Positions 42,462 through 52,671 of a stretch of 64,000 bases of DNA are shown piece by piece. The DNA comes from Dactylosporangium aurantiacum. GTDB lineage: Bacteria > Actinomycetota > Actinomycetes > Mycobacteriales > Micromonosporaceae. The stretch spans positions 1 through 64,000 of the forward strand of contig NZ_JNYJ01000054.1 of assembly GCF_000716715.1 (NCBI RefSeq), read 5' to 3'. A program made the translations under genes and the position numbers. Numbering within the stretch: position 1 is the first letter of the stretch; every line of letters begins with the position of its first letter. The notes beneath the pieces are model-generated. The model was not told the DNA's origin, did not search any database, and saw only the letters and a program-made list of their open reading frames with translations.

Positions 42462-43559
42462 ATGTCCGATTTCAAGCCGGGACTCGAGGGTGTCATCGCC
42501 TTCGAATCCGAGATCGCGGAGCCCGACAAGGAAGGCGGCGCGCTGCGCTATCGCGGCGTCGACATCGAGGATCTCATCGGCCAGGTCTCGTTCGGCAACG
42601 TTTGGGCGTTGCTGGTCGACGGCAAGTTCGGTCCGGGCCTGCCGCCCGCCGAGCCGTTCCCGGTGCCGGTGCACTCCGGCGACATCCGGGTGGACGTGCA
42701 GTCCGCCGTAGCCATGCTGGCCCCCTACTGGGGCCTCGGCCAGCTGCTGGACATCGAGACCACGCAGGCCCGCGAGGACCTCGCCCGGGTCAGCGTCACC
42801 GCCCTGTCGTTCGTCGCGCAGGCCGCCCGCGGTCTGGGCCTGCCGGCCGTGCCGCAGAAGGAGATCGACAAGGCCGACACGATCGTGGAGCGGTTCATGC
42901 GCCGCTGGCGCGGTGAGCCCGACCCGCGGCACGTCAAGGCCGTCGACGCGTACTTCATCTCCGCCGCCGAGCACGGCATGAACGCCTCCACGTTCACCGC
43001 CCGGGTCGTCGCCTCCACCGGCGCGGACGCCGCGGCCTGCATCTCCTCCGGCATCGGCGCGCTGTCCGGCCCGCTGCACGGCGGCGCGCCCTCCCGCGTG
43101 CTGGGCATGATCGAGGCCGTGGAGCGAAGCGGCGACGCCGAGGGCTACGTCAAGAGCGTCCTGGACCGCGGCGAGCGCCTCATGGGCTTCGGCCACCGCG
43201 TCTACCGCGCCGAGGACCCCCGCGCCCGCGTGCTGCGCCGCACCGCCAAGGAGCTCGGCGCGCCGCGCTTCGAGATCGCCGAGGCGCTGGAGAAGGCCGC
43301 CCTCGCCGAGCTGCACGCCCGCCGCCCCGACCGGGTCCTGGCCACCAACGTCGAGTTCTGGTCCGCCGTCGTGCTCGACTTCGCCGAGGTCCCGGCGCAC
43401 ATGTTCACGTCGATGTTCACCTGCGCCCGGGTCGCCGGGTGGAGCGCGCACATCCTCGAGCAGAAGGAGCTGGGCCGCCTGGTCCGGCCGTCCGCCAAGT
43501 ACGTCGGTCCCGCCCCCCGCAAGCCGCAGGACGTCGAGGGCTGGTCCGCCCTGATGTGA
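42462..43559 (+). CDS. Citrate synthase 2 (short type)
   Basis: A 365-residue citrate/2-methylcitrate synthase-type enzyme condensing acetyl-CoA (or propionyl-CoA) with oxaloacetate. The catalytic triad is intact: His206 (SGPLHGGAP), His245 (GFGHRVYR) and Asp306 (VVLDFAEVP). At 365 residues it is of the short Gram-positive type II form, like CitA. The ATG at 42462 has AGGAG eight bases upstream. The divergent pdxH and downstream serC and sepH form a cluster partly conserved in mycobacteria. Confidence 0.9.
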   Translation: MSDFKPGLEGVIAFESEIAEPDKEGGALRYRGVDIEDLIGQVSFGNVWALLVDGKFGPGLPPAEPFPVPVHSGDIRVDVQSAVAMLAPYWGLGQLLDIETTQAREDLARVSVTALSFVAQAARGLGLPAVPQKEIDKADTIVERFMRRWRGEPDPRHVKAVDAYFISAAEHGMNASTFTARVVASTGADAAACISSGIGALSGPLHGGAPSRVLGMIEAVERSGDAEGYVKSVLDRGERLMGFGHRVYRAEDPRARVLRRTAKELGAPRFEIAEALEKAALAELHARRPDRVLATNVEFWSAVVLDFAEVPAHMFTSMFTCARVAGWSAHILEQKELGRLVRPSAKYVGPAPRKPQDVEGWSALM

Positions 43560-43578
43560 CGCTCATCGCCCTGGATGA

Positions 43579-44784
<1,206 letters not shown>

Positions 44785-44799
44785 TCCGTGCCACCGGTC

Positions 44800-44829
44800 G
44801 CCCGTCACCTGTTTGCTCAGGTGGCGGGC
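44800..44829 (+). terminator. Terminator after serC
   Basis: GCCCGTCACCTG (44800-44811) pairs with CAGGTGGCGGGC (44818-44829), a 12-bp stem with one T-G wobble and a six-base loop. It starts 16 bp after the serC stop. Only a short interrupted T-rich stretch follows. It separates serC from sepH. Confidence 0.75.
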
Positions 44830-44945
44830 ACCGCTGTTTGCCTTTCTGTCGGCGCGGCACGCTTCGTTCCAGCTAGGGTTACGCGTACTGTGACCGAGTG
44901 GTGCCGGGAAAGTCGGCGCCGATGCGGGTGGGACGGAGGCACGCT

Positions 44946-46058
44946 ATGCGGCCTGTGCGATTCGTCGCCCTCTCCGAGGACGGCCAAGCGTTCGTCCTCG
45001 CCGATGAGGTCGGCCGACTGCTCGCGCTCCCGATCGACGAGCGGGTGCACAGCGCCCTGCGTCCCGACCAGAGCCACCCGGCCGCGACGATGGAGACCGC
45101 CGCGTCGCAGCTCGCGCCGCGTGACATCCAGGCCCGCATCCGCTCCGGCGAGTCCGCCGAGGAGGTCGCCCGGGTCGCCGGCGTCCCCGTCGACCGCGTC
45201 CTGCGCTACGCCGGCCCGGTCCTGCAGGAGCGGGCCATGCTCGCCCAGCACGCCCGCCGCACCCGGCTGAAGACCTCCGAGAAGGGCTCGTCCCTGGCGG
45301 AGGTCGTCGACGCGCGCCTCGGCCAGCACGGCATCGACACGGAGAAGATCTCCTGGGACGCGTACCGGCGCGAGGACGGCACCTGGCGGATCACCGCCAC
45401 CTGGCCGAGTGGCAAGGCCACCGCGCAGGCCGTGTGGGAGCTCGACAAGGCCCGCCAGCAGGTCGCCCCGCACGACGACATGGCGCAGTACCTGTGCACC
45501 GAGCGGGCCCCGCACGTGCTGGGCCAGGAGCCGCCGACGCCGGACCGCACGCTGCCCAGCCGCGGCGAGACCAGCCGCGGCGACCTCGGCGCACGCCCCG
45601 ACCCGCTGCGGCACGGCAGCGGCGGCCACGACCTGATCCGCCCGTCGAACGTCCAGCCGGAGCGCCGCCCCGGCGGCCGCGGCCTGGGCGGGCTGACCAA
45701 CGACCCGATCCGGGCCGGCCGGGACGCGCTGCTCGCCTCGCTCGACCGCCCGCTGGGCGCCGCCCCCGGTGACGAGCCGGCACCGGCACCCGCCCCGGTC
45801 GTGCAGGGTGAGAACCGGGCCCGCGGCGCCGCCGCGCTGATCGGCCGCTCGCCGTTCGACGACGACAGCGACCAGAGCAAGGAGATCCCGGCGGTGCCGT
45901 CGCTGGCGGTGCTCCGCCCGCGGCGCAACACGCCGTCGGCCGCCGGTGGCGCCTCCGACCAGCCGGCCGCGGCCGACAACAAGCCCCGCAAGCGCCTGCC
46001 GAGCTGGGACGACGTGCTCTTCGGCGGAGCCCCGTCGGCGGCCCGCGAAACCAGCTGA
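44946..46058 (+). CDS. sepH: Septation protein SepH
   Basis: A 370-residue protein of the SepH (DUF3071) family, which binds FtsZ and promotes Z-ring assembly in Streptomyces and mycobacteria. The conserved N-terminal domain begins MRPVRFVALSEDGQAFVL and contains a helix-turn-helix-like segment SAEEVARVAGVPVDRVLRYA (about 76-96). The second half is disordered and Arg/Pro/Ala-rich, ending with the basic motif KPRKRLPSWDDVLFG, a typical SepH C-terminus. ATG at 44946; a 16-residue upstream extension is unsupported. Confidence 0.92.
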   Translation: MRPVRFVALSEDGQAFVLADEVGRLLALPIDERVHSALRPDQSHPAATMETAASQLAPRDIQARIRSGESAEEVARVAGVPVDRVLRYAGPVLQERAMLAQHARRTRLKTSEKGSSLAEVVDARLGQHGIDTEKISWDAYRREDGTWRITATWPSGKATAQAVWELDKARQQVAPHDDMAQYLCTERAPHVLGQEPPTPDRTLPSRGETSRGDLGARPDPLRHGSGGHDLIRPSNVQPERRPGGRGLGGLTNDPIRAGRDALLASLDRPLGAAPGDEPAPAPAPVVQGENRARGAAALIGRSPFDDDSDQSKEIPAVPSLAVLRPRRNTPSAAGGASDQPAAADNKPRKRLPSWDDVLFGGAPSAARETS

Positions 46059-46079
46059 AACCGGGATAGGTTGGGGTAC

Positions 46080-47066
46080 ATGGAGTACACCAACCTGGGC
46101 CGGACCGGCCTGTCGGTCAGCCGCCTGTGCCTCGGCACCATGAACTTCGGCCCGCAGACCAGCGAGCCCGACAGCTTCGCGATCATGGACCGGGCTCTGG
46201 ACCACGGCATCAACTTCTTCGACACCGCCAACGTCTACGGCTGGAAGCTGGGCGAGGGCGTGACCGAGCAGATCATCGGCCGCTGGATCGCCCAGGGCGG
46301 CGGCCGGCGCGAGAAGGTCGTCCTCGCCACCAAGGTCTACGGCAAGATGCAGGAGTGGCCCAACGGCCAGGGCCTCTCCGCGCGCCACATCATCGCCGAG
46401 GCCGACGCCTCGCTGAAGCGGCTCCAGACCGACCACATCGACCTGTACCAGATGCACCACATCTCCCGCAGCACACCGTGGGAGGAGATCTGGCAGGCGA
46501 TGGAGGTCCTCGTCGCGCAGGGCAAGGTGCTCTACGTCGGCTCGTCGAACTTCGCCGGCTGGCACATCGCGCAGGCCCAGGAGTCCGCGAGCCGGCGGCA
46601 CTTCCTCGGCCTCGTCGCCGAGCAGTGCATCTACAACCTGATGGCCCGCACCGTCGAGCTGGAGGTGCTGCCCGCCGCCCGCCAGTACGGGCTGGGCGTC
46701 ATCCCCTGGTCACCCCTGAACGGCGGCCTGCTCAGCGGCGCCATCGCGAAGGCCGCCGCGGGCACGGGCGGCCGCTCCAGCGAGGGCCGCGCCGCCGAGG
46801 GCCTGGAGAAGCACCGGGCCTCGATCGAGGCGTACGAGAAGCTCGCCGCCTCCATGGAGGTCGACCCGTCCAACCTGGCGCTGGGCTGGCTGCTGGCCCA
46901 GGACGGGGTGACGGCCCCCATCATCGGCCCGCGCACGATCGAGCAGCTCGACTCGACGCTCGGCGCGCTGGAGGTGCGGCTGGACGAGGCGACGCTGCAG
47001 CGCCTCGACGAGCTGTTCCCGCCGGTCGGCAACGGCGGCCCCGGCCCCGAGGCGTGGGCCTGGTAG
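46080..47066 (+). CDS. Aldo/keto reductase
   Basis: A 328-residue NADPH-dependent oxidoreductase with the full AKR tetrad: Asp and Tyr in FFDTANVYG, Lys in VVLATKVYG, and His in LYQMHHIS. NADP-binding segments are LGVIPWSPLNGGLLSG and IIGPRTIEQL. It resembles the YajO/YhdN group; the carbonyl substrate is unknown. The ATG is 21 bp after the sepH stop and may be co-transcribed with it. Confidence 0.9.
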   Translation: MEYTNLGRTGLSVSRLCLGTMNFGPQTSEPDSFAIMDRALDHGINFFDTANVYGWKLGEGVTEQIIGRWIAQGGGRREKVVLATKVYGKMQEWPNGQGLSARHIIAEADASLKRLQTDHIDLYQMHHISRSTPWEEIWQAMEVLVAQGKVLYVGSSNFAGWHIAQAQESASRRHFLGLVAEQCIYNLMARTVELEVLPAARQYGLGVIPWSPLNGGLLSGAIAKAAAGTGGRSSEGRAAEGLEKHRASIEAYEKLAASMEVDPSNLALGWLLAQDGVTAPIIGPRTIEQLDSTLGALEVRLDEATLQRLDELFPPVGNGGPGPEAWAW

Positions 47067-47075
47067 CCGCACCGT

Positions 47076-47630
47076 TCACTGCCCGGTTCGGGCCGTGGCC
47101 AGCACCTCGTAGGTGGGCCGCGGCCCGAGCTCGCTCTTCATCAGCCGGATGTCGTCGACGGCCCACTCCGGTCCCCGGTACCCGCGGAGCACCTCCAGGT
47201 CGGCGGCCACGTCCACGGCGGGCAGCCGGTCACCCGGCCGGGCGATCGTGACGTGCGGCTGCAACGGCCGCCGGTCGAACGGCAGCCGGCGCCGCTTGAG
47301 CAGCCTGCGCACCGTGTCCCCGAGCGGGGCCACGTCCCCGTCGACCTTCGCGACCAGCGTGGTGAACTTCCCCCGCCCGAACGTCCCGCCCCCGGCGATC
47401 CGCACCACCGGCCGGTCCACCGGCACCGCGTCCATGACCTCGACCGCGTCGTCCTGGCGGGCGTCGTCGACCTCACCGAGGAACGCGAGCGTCATGTGCC
47501 ACTGCTCCGCCGGCGCCAGCCGCAGCGACCGCCCCTCCGGCATCGGCCTGGCCACCGCGAGGGTGCCGACCAGCCGCGCGAAGTCCCGCTCGGCCGCCGC
47601 CGGCAGGTACGCCGCGATGAACAACCTCAC
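47076..47630 (-). CDS. thpR: RNA 2',3'-cyclic phosphodiesterase
   Basis: A 184-residue 2H-phosphoesterase with the two signature motifs HMTLAFLG and HVTIARPG at the expected spacing. ThpR opens 2',3'-cyclic phosphates of RNA to 2'-phosphomonoesters and was formerly called 2'-5' RNA ligase. The start overlaps the stop of the upstream membrane-protein gene (ATGA). It converges on the aldo/keto reductase gene with a 9-bp gap. Confidence 0.92.
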   Translation of the reverse strand: MRLFIAAYLPAAAERDFARLVGTLAVARPMPEGRSLRLAPAEQWHMTLAFLGEVDDARQDDAVEVMDAVPVDRPVVRIAGGGTFGRGKFTTLVAKVDGDVAPLGDTVRRLLKRRRLPFDRRPLQPHVTIARPGDRLPAVDVAADLEVLRGYRGPEWAVDDIRLMKSELGPRPTYEVLATARTGQ

Positions 47631-48214
47631 CGCAGCCCGGTCTTCGTGTCCCGCAACGCCAGCCCCGCCCGCTGCAGCGCCCCCTCGACCCGCAGCCGCT
47701 CGACCTCCAGGTCGACCCCGCTCACCTCGTCAAGGTACTGGTCGATCCCGAGCTGCCCGCACGCGACCCGCAACGCTTCGTCATACGCCCGCTGCACCGC
47801 GTTGAACCAGACCGGCGACCTGGTCGCGACTCCCATCCGCAGCCGGTTGAGCCGCCGCAGGTCCCCGGCCAGCTGCTCGATCGGCGGCCCGCTCGGCACT
47901 GGTGGCGGCGCGGCGGCCACGGTGTACAGCGCCCGCCCGACCCAGCTCATGTGCCACCACCGCCGCAGCGGCCCGTCGCGCCAGCCGCCTTCGGCGGTGC
48001 CGGCGCTCGCGCTCTTGGCCGCCTCGGCGCCCGTGACGCTCCCGGCGACCATGGCCTGCCTGCGCCGGACGATCTTCCTGCCGACGCGCCTGATCGCCCG
48101 CCCCACCCACTCGATCCCCTCGTCAGCGGAGATGAGCAGCAGGCAGACAAGACACGGCGCCACGGCGATCAGCCCTATGGCGCCGACGACCAGCAGGCCG
48201 TGCAGCACGCCCAC
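47627..48214 (-). CDS. Hypothetical membrane-anchored protein
   Basis: No family recognised. A 195-residue protein with one N-terminal membrane helix (about 5-28), a strongly basic stretch (RRVGRKIVRRRQ, about 43-54), and a mostly helical cytosolic part ending in a possible coiled coil (about 165-190). It overlaps thpR by ATGA and is presumably co-transcribed with it. Upstream lies a 1.1-kb gap of repeats. Confidence 0.65.
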   Translation of the reverse strand: MGVLHGLLVVGAIGLIAVAPCLVCLLLISADEGIEWVGRAIRRVGRKIVRRRQAMVAGSVTGAEAAKSASAGTAEGGWRDGPLRRWWHMSWVGRALYTVAAAPPPVPSGPPIEQLAGDLRRLNRLRMGVATRSPVWFNAVQRAYDEALRVACGQLGIDQYLDEVSGVDLEVERLRVEGALQRAGLALRDTKTGLR

Positions 48215-49364
48215 ATCCTGAGGCTAAGCCCGCACGGACAGCGACCGCCACCGATCCACCCAACTTCGGCACCGACTCGCAACCAACCTCACCCGCCGCG
48301 GAGGACCCCGGCAGCGGACCAGACCCGGACGCCAGGACGGCTCGCGGAGCACGCCGACGGCGGAGCGGGCAAGGACGATCGCGGCCACGCCGACAGCGAC
48401 GGAGACGGCAACGGCGGAGCACGCCGACGGTGGCGCAGACGGCAACGGCGGAGCACGCCGACGGTGGCGCAGACGGCAACGGCGGAGCACGCCGACGGTG
48501 GCGCAGACGGCAAGAGCGAAATCAAGGCTGACGGTGGAGCGGGCGGCACGGCGAAACATGCCGACGGTGGAGCGGGCGGCAGGCGAAGCACGGTCGACGC
48601 CGGCGCGGACGGCATACCGGAACAACACGATCACCGCCACAGCGGACACCGCCGACCGCCACTCGCAGCCGAACGCGGACCGCGTGACGGACAGTCGGAC
48701 CGCGTGACGGACAGCTAGGCCCCCGACGACACGCTGATGCGGTCGAGCCGGTGGCACCCCTCGTTGCCACCGGTCCGCCCGCTGCTGTCGCAGGTGACGG
48801 CACTGTCGCCCCGGCAAGCTGCCGGCCGCAGCGTACTTCGGACGGTCGAACGTATCGCCGCTGGATCAGCCGCCCCCGTCGGCCAGCCGATCCAGCACCC
48901 GCCCCACCGACCGTCAGTCACAGCACCCCGCGCGCCGCCGCCATCGACCGACCGCCCGGACCTGCTCTGACCGGCCCAACACCCGGACCGGCCCAACCGC
49001 CCGCACGACCAGCTCAACGCCGCCCAGCCGCGCCACGACGGCACCCCCGGACGCTCGCCGTGGCAAACGGCCGCACTGTGAGCACCCTGCAGGCCCGTCC
49101 CGCCCGCAGAGGTCCAGCCCGCTCGAAACGCACCCGGAACGTGAACCGCCCCTGACGCGCCGGACCGCGCCAGACCGCGCCGCCCGCGCCGGCAGCCTCG
49201 CTCGAGAGAAGACGCTGGTGAAGGCCGCCGCAAGATCCACCGTTCGCACCACCCCCGCGACCGCCCGATCCATCCGACCGCCACCGCCGACCGCCACGCA
49301 GCCCGACCCTCGACCAGCCCGACCGAACCCGGCTGCCCGAGCCCCCGCCGAACCAGCCCCAGGG
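48215..49364. repeat. 1.15-kb gap with 34-bp tandem repeats
   Basis: No credible gene was found. A 34-bp unit (GACGGCAACGGCGGAGCACG plus 14 more bases) is tandemly repeated at 48404-48437, 48438-48471 and 48472-48505, with a partial fourth copy. Related GACGGTGGAGCGGGCGGC motifs continue to about 48610, and a GACGGACAGTCGGACCGCGT-like doublet lies near 48690-48717. The 34-bp period is not a multiple of three, so the array is unlikely to be coding. The remaining part to 49364 is C/A-rich on the plus strand with no visible signal. Confidence 0.6.
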
Positions 49365-50141
49365 TTACTGCGTCGAGGCGACCAGCAGATTGCGCAGCTC
49401 GGTCAGCGTGGCCTCGTCGCCCTCGACCACGGCGTCCGAGACGCCCGGCGACTCGCGGGTCCACAGCCACCGCAGCACCCCCGTGGCGCTGCCGCTGACC
49501 GTGGCGTCCACGGGGGTGGAGGCGGCGGTCGCCGGGTTGGCGTCGCTGACCTCGACGCCGGTCGTCTCGGCGCGCAGCAGCCAGCCAGGCCCGCCGTCGA
49601 CGCCGACGATCACCGTGCGGCCCTTCGCGCCCGCCAGGACCGGGGTGAAGTCCTCCAGCCAGGCGCGCGACCCGTAACCCACGAAGAGCTTCAGCACCTC
49701 GTCGATCCCGTCGATCGCCAGGTCCTCGGGGATCGGGGCGACCGGCACCCCGAGGGCCAGCTCGGCGTCGATGCGGTGGATCACGGTCTCCTGCGCCATC
49801 CGCCGGATCCAGAAGCCGACGGTCTGGTCGGGCTCGTGCCAGGTGCGCGACGGGGCGGCGGCGTCACGGGCGGCGAACTCGCCGGTCAGCTCGGCATAGC
49901 CACGGTTGAGCAGCTCGATCGGGCCCTCCGCCGCCAGCTCCGCCGGTGGCCAGGGGTCCGGGAAGGCGTTGAGCCGCATGCACTCGACCTTGTGCAGGTA
50001 GACCTCGGCCACGTGCCTGACCAGGTCGGCCACGGTCCAGCCGGGACAGCTCGGCACCGCGGCGGTCAGGTCCGACGCGCCGACCTCCCGAAGCCTCGCA
50101 TAATCGGCCGCAAGACATTCCAGCAATCGCGATCGCTCCAT
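49365..50141 (-). CDS. Maleylpyruvate isomerase/DinB-family (mycothiol-type) protein
   Basis: A 258-residue protein of the TIGR03083 family. The N-terminal DinB-like four-helix domain (about 1-160) carries the metal-site histidines in VRHVAEVYLHKV and ETVIHRIDAE; a C-terminal SCP2-like domain (about 165-258) follows. Characterised relatives are mycothiol-dependent maleylpyruvate isomerases, but most homologues are of unknown substrate, acting as mycothiol-S-transferase-like enzymes. It appears to be a single gene. Confidence 0.82.
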   Translation of the reverse strand: MERSRLLECLAADYARLREVGASDLTAAVPSCPGWTVADLVRHVAEVYLHKVECMRLNAFPDPWPPAELAAEGPIELLNRGYAELTGEFAARDAAAPSRTWHEPDQTVGFWIRRMAQETVIHRIDAELALGVPVAPIPEDLAIDGIDEVLKLFVGYGSRAWLEDFTPVLAGAKGRTVIVGVDGGPGWLLRAETTGVEVSDANPATAASTPVDATVSGSATGVLRWLWTRESPGVSDAVVEGDEATLTELRNLLVASTQ

Positions 50142-50175
50142 GCCCGCGACCTAACCACATGGGTACGACAAAAAA

Positions 50176-51489
50176 TCAGCGAACGGCGGGCACCCGGAGC
50201 TCGAACGCGGGGGCGTCCTTGCGGGCCGGCTCGAACACGTGCAGGTGAGGGCTGGGCCGCAGGTGCACGCGCACCTTTCCGCCCACCTTGTGCAGCTGCA
50301 TCGCGGCCATGATCAGGGTGGCCACGACCGAGACGAGCCCGCCGACCCAGATGCCGGAGCGCGGTCCGAACCGCTCGGCGCACCAGCCGATGATCAGCGA
50401 GCCCAGCGGCGTGCTGCCGAGGAAGACCAGGACGTACAGGGCCATCACCCGCCCGCGGAACTCCGGGTCGGTGCCGAGCTGGACGCGCTGGTTGGCGGCC
50501 TGCGCGAAGTAGATCATGAAGAAGCCGGTGGGCAGGAGCAGCGCCACCGCCGTGGCGAACGTGGGCGCGAACCCGACCAGCGTCTCGAACCCGCCGAACA
50601 GCACGGCGGCCGCGAGCACCGCGTAGGCCGACGGGCGCGACCGGCGGCGGGAGCTGGCGAGGGCGCCGGCCAGGGCACCGACGGCGAGCGCGGTGGTGAG
50701 CAGGCCGAAGTAGCTCGCCTCGGCGTTGAACTCGACCTTCGCCAGCACGGCCAGGGTGAGCTGGAAGTTGAAGCCGAAGAGCCCGACGACGAGGACCAGC
50801 AGGATGGCCAGGCTGAGGTCCGGCCGGCGCTGCACGTAGCGGAGTCCGTCGACGGTACGGGCATCGCTGGCCGCGACCGGCGGCCGCTCGACGCGGAACA
50901 GCTCGGCGGTGCGCATCCGCGACAGCCCGACCAGCGGCGCCAGGCACAGGCCCGCGGTGATGAGGAAGATCGGGCCGGTGCGGTCGTGCAGCAGCGCGAT
51001 GACCAGCCCGGCGATCGCCGGACCGACGATCCGTGCGGTGTTGAACGTGGCGGAGGACAGCGACAGCGCGTTGGGCAGCAGCTCCGGGCCGACGAGCTCG
51101 GAGACGAACGCCTGCCGCACCGGCGTCTCGATCGCGCTGATCACGCCGAACAGCGCCGCCGTGACGAACACCCACCACAGGGTCACGACGCCGGCCACCA
51201 CCAGGCCGCCGAGCAGGCCCGCGACCAGGGCGGATCCGGTGTTGGCGATCAGCAGGAGGCGGCGCTTGTCGAACCGGTCGGCGAGCTGCCCGCCGTACAA
51301 TGTCAGCAGCAGCACCGGCGTGAACTGCAGTGCGGTCACGATGCCCAGCGCGGTGGGCGAGTTGTCGGACAGCTGCAGGACGAGCCAGTCCTGCGCGACG
51401 ACCATCATCCAGGTGCCGAGCAGCTTGACGAGCTGTCCCGTGGTGAAAAGCCGGTAGTTGCGGACCTTCAGCGAACCGAAGACGGTCAT
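50176..51489 (-). CDS. MFS exporter controlled by MarR
   Basis: A 437-residue MFS protein with about 12 membrane segments and the signature YGGQLADRFDKRRLLL (near 64-79). It belongs to the DHA3-like drug-exporter group. The ATG at 51489 overlaps the stop of the MarR gene (ATGA), so the regulator and pump form an operon. A longer upstream frame inside marR was rejected. Probable substrate: the MarR ligand, likely a phenolic or antibiotic compound (inference). Confidence 0.88.
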   Translation of the reverse strand: MTVFGSLKVRNYRLFTTGQLVKLLGTWMMVVAQDWLVLQLSDNSPTALGIVTALQFTPVLLLTLYGGQLADRFDKRRLLLIANTGSALVAGLLGGLVVAGVVTLWWVFVTAALFGVISAIETPVRQAFVSELVGPELLPNALSLSSATFNTARIVGPAIAGLVIALLHDRTGPIFLITAGLCLAPLVGLSRMRTAELFRVERPPVAASDARTVDGLRYVQRRPDLSLAILLVLVVGLFGFNFQLTLAVLAKVEFNAEASYFGLLTTALAVGALAGALASSRRRSRPSAYAVLAAAVLFGGFETLVGFAPTFATAVALLLPTGFFMIYFAQAANQRVQLGTDPEFRGRVMALYVLVFLGSTPLGSLIIGWCAERFGPRSGIWVGGLVSVVATLIMAAMQLHKVGGKVRVHLRPSPHLHVFEPARKDAPAFELRVPAVR

Positions 51490-51932
51490 GCGTTGCGGCC
51501 TATCCGGCCGAGGATCTCGGCCGCCTTTCCGAGCGTCTCGCGCTCCTCCGGGGTCAGCGCGGCGAGCTGCCTGGCCAGCCACTCGTCGCGGGCGCGGCGG
51601 TGCTCGACGATCACGGCCCGGCCGGACTCGGTCGCGGCGAGGATGACCTGCCTGCCGTCGGTCGGGTGCGGGGTGCGCTGGACCAGGCCGCGCTCCTCCA
51701 GCTTCGCCACGATCTTGGTCAGGGTGGGCGGCTGCACCCGCTCCGCGTCGGCCAGCTCGCGCGGGGTGAGCGCGCCGTTGAGTTCGAGGCTGGTCAATGC
51801 GGACAGCTGGGTGATCGTCAGGTCACCGATCGGCCGGGCCTGCCGCAGGCGGCGGTTGAGCCGGGTGATGCTGTCACGCAGCGCCGCCGCGAGCTGCGCT
51901 CCGGTGATCTTCGAGGCACGGACCATCATCAC
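51486..51932 (-). CDS. MarR-family transcriptional regulator
   Basis: A 148-residue winged-helix repressor. LTITQLSALTSLELNGALTPRELADAERVQPPTLTKIVAKLEERGLVQR spans helices 2-4, and HPTDGRQVILAATESG is the wing with the family's conserved Asp-x-Arg. The start is ambiguous among GTG 51932, ATG 51929 and ATG 51926. No ribosome-binding site is present, suggesting a leaderless message. A perfect inverted repeat at 51936-51965 lies directly in front, the probable autoregulatory operator. The MFS gene overlaps its end. Confidence 0.88.
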   Translation of the reverse strand: MMMVRASKITGAQLAAALRDSITRLNRRLRQARPIGDLTITQLSALTSLELNGALTPRELADAERVQPPTLTKIVAKLEERGLVQRTPHPTDGRQVILAATESGRAVIVEHRRARDEWLARQLAALTPEERETLGKAAEILGRIGRNA

Positions 51933-51935
51933 AAT

Positions 51936-51965
51936 CGTTAGCCTATCTAATAAGCTTGGCTAACG
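51936..51965. promoter_or_regulatory. Inverted repeat, probable MarR operator
   Basis: CGTTAGCC (51936-51943) and GGCTAACG (51958-51965) are perfect 8-bp inverted repeats separated by 14 bases (half-site centres 22 bp apart). On the minus strand a TAGGCT -10-like box overlaps the proximal arm, seven bases before GTG 51932. A repressor bound here would block a leaderless marR-MFS transcript. Confidence 0.7.
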
Positions 51966-51992
51966 ACCTGTGTCCGTGATCACGGGAGTACC

Positions 51993-52268
51993 GTGTGCGG
52001 CGTGAACAGCCAGCCGAAGCCGCTCGACCCGCCGATGGTGCCGTTCGCCCTCGCCGGGATCGGTCTGTGGATCATCGCGGTGCTCGTGATGCTGCCGTTC
52101 CGCGACGAGCTGGCCGAGGCGGGCCACGGCAACTGGTTCGGCATCGCCGTCGCGGGCGTGCTGTGGGGCATCCCGGGCGGGCTGACGATGGTCGTGCACG
52201 ACCGCAACCGCCGGCGGCGGCGGGCGGCGTCCGAAACCTTCAAGACCGGGCCGGCCGGCGGCGCCTAG
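51993..52268 (+). CDS. DUF2530-like small membrane protein
   Basis: A 91-residue protein with two membrane helices (about 16-35 and 48-65) and a strongly basic C-terminal stretch (HDRNRRRRRAA). This matches DUF2530, a small actinobacterial membrane protein of unknown function. The GTG at 51993 has GGGAG four to five bases upstream; GTG at 52002 is an alternative start. It is divergent from marR and followed 10 bp later by the VOC gene. Confidence 0.75.
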   Translation: MCGVNSQPKPLDPPMVPFALAGIGLWIIAVLVMLPFRDELAEAGHGNWFGIAVAGVLWGIPGGLTMVVHDRNRRRRRAASETFKTGPAGGA

Positions 52269-52278
52269 CCTTCGGGGT

Positions 52279-52671
52279 ATGGCACCCACACTGAACTACA
52301 TCGGCCTCGTGGTGGCGGACATGCCCAGGTCACTGGCCTTCTACCGGCTGCTCGGGCTGGACATCCCGGCCGAACAGGACGCTGAGCCGCACGCGGAGTG
52401 CACGCTGCCGGGCGGCATGCGGATCTGCTGGGACACCGAGGACACGATCCGCTCGTTCGACCCCCGATGGACGCCGCCGGCCGGCGGCGGGCGCTCGGCC
52501 GTCGGCTTCGAGTGCGACACGCCCGCCGAGGTCGACAAGGTCTATGACGTGATGATCTCCGCGGGGCACCACGGCCACCTGGCGCCCTGGGACGCCTTCT
52601 GGGGCATGCGGTACGCCGTGCTGCACGACCCCGACGGCAACGGGGTCGATCTCTACTGCACTATCCGATGA
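52279..52671 (+). CDS. VOC-superfamily (glyoxalase-like) protein
   Basis: A 130-residue single vicinal-oxygen-chelate protein with two beta-alpha-beta-beta-beta units: NYIGLVVADMPRSLAFYRLLGLDIP at the start and YAVLHDPDGNGVDLYCTI at the end. Such proteins are lyases, dioxygenases or antibiotic-binding proteins; the first His/Glu metal ligands are not obvious, so it may bind rather than catalyse. It overlaps the convergent AraC gene by 11 bp. Confidence 0.82.
   Translation: MAPTLNYIGLVVADMPRSLAFYRLLGLDIPAEQDAEPHAECTLPGGMRICWDTEDTIRSFDPRWTPPAGGGRSAVGFECDTPAEVDKVYDVMISAGHHGHLAPWDAFWGMRYAVLHDPDGNGVDLYCTIR

Noticed and set aside
48404..48510. Possible CRISPR array
   Set aside because: Repeats are directly adjacent with no unique spacers, and no cas gene is present anywhere in the window.
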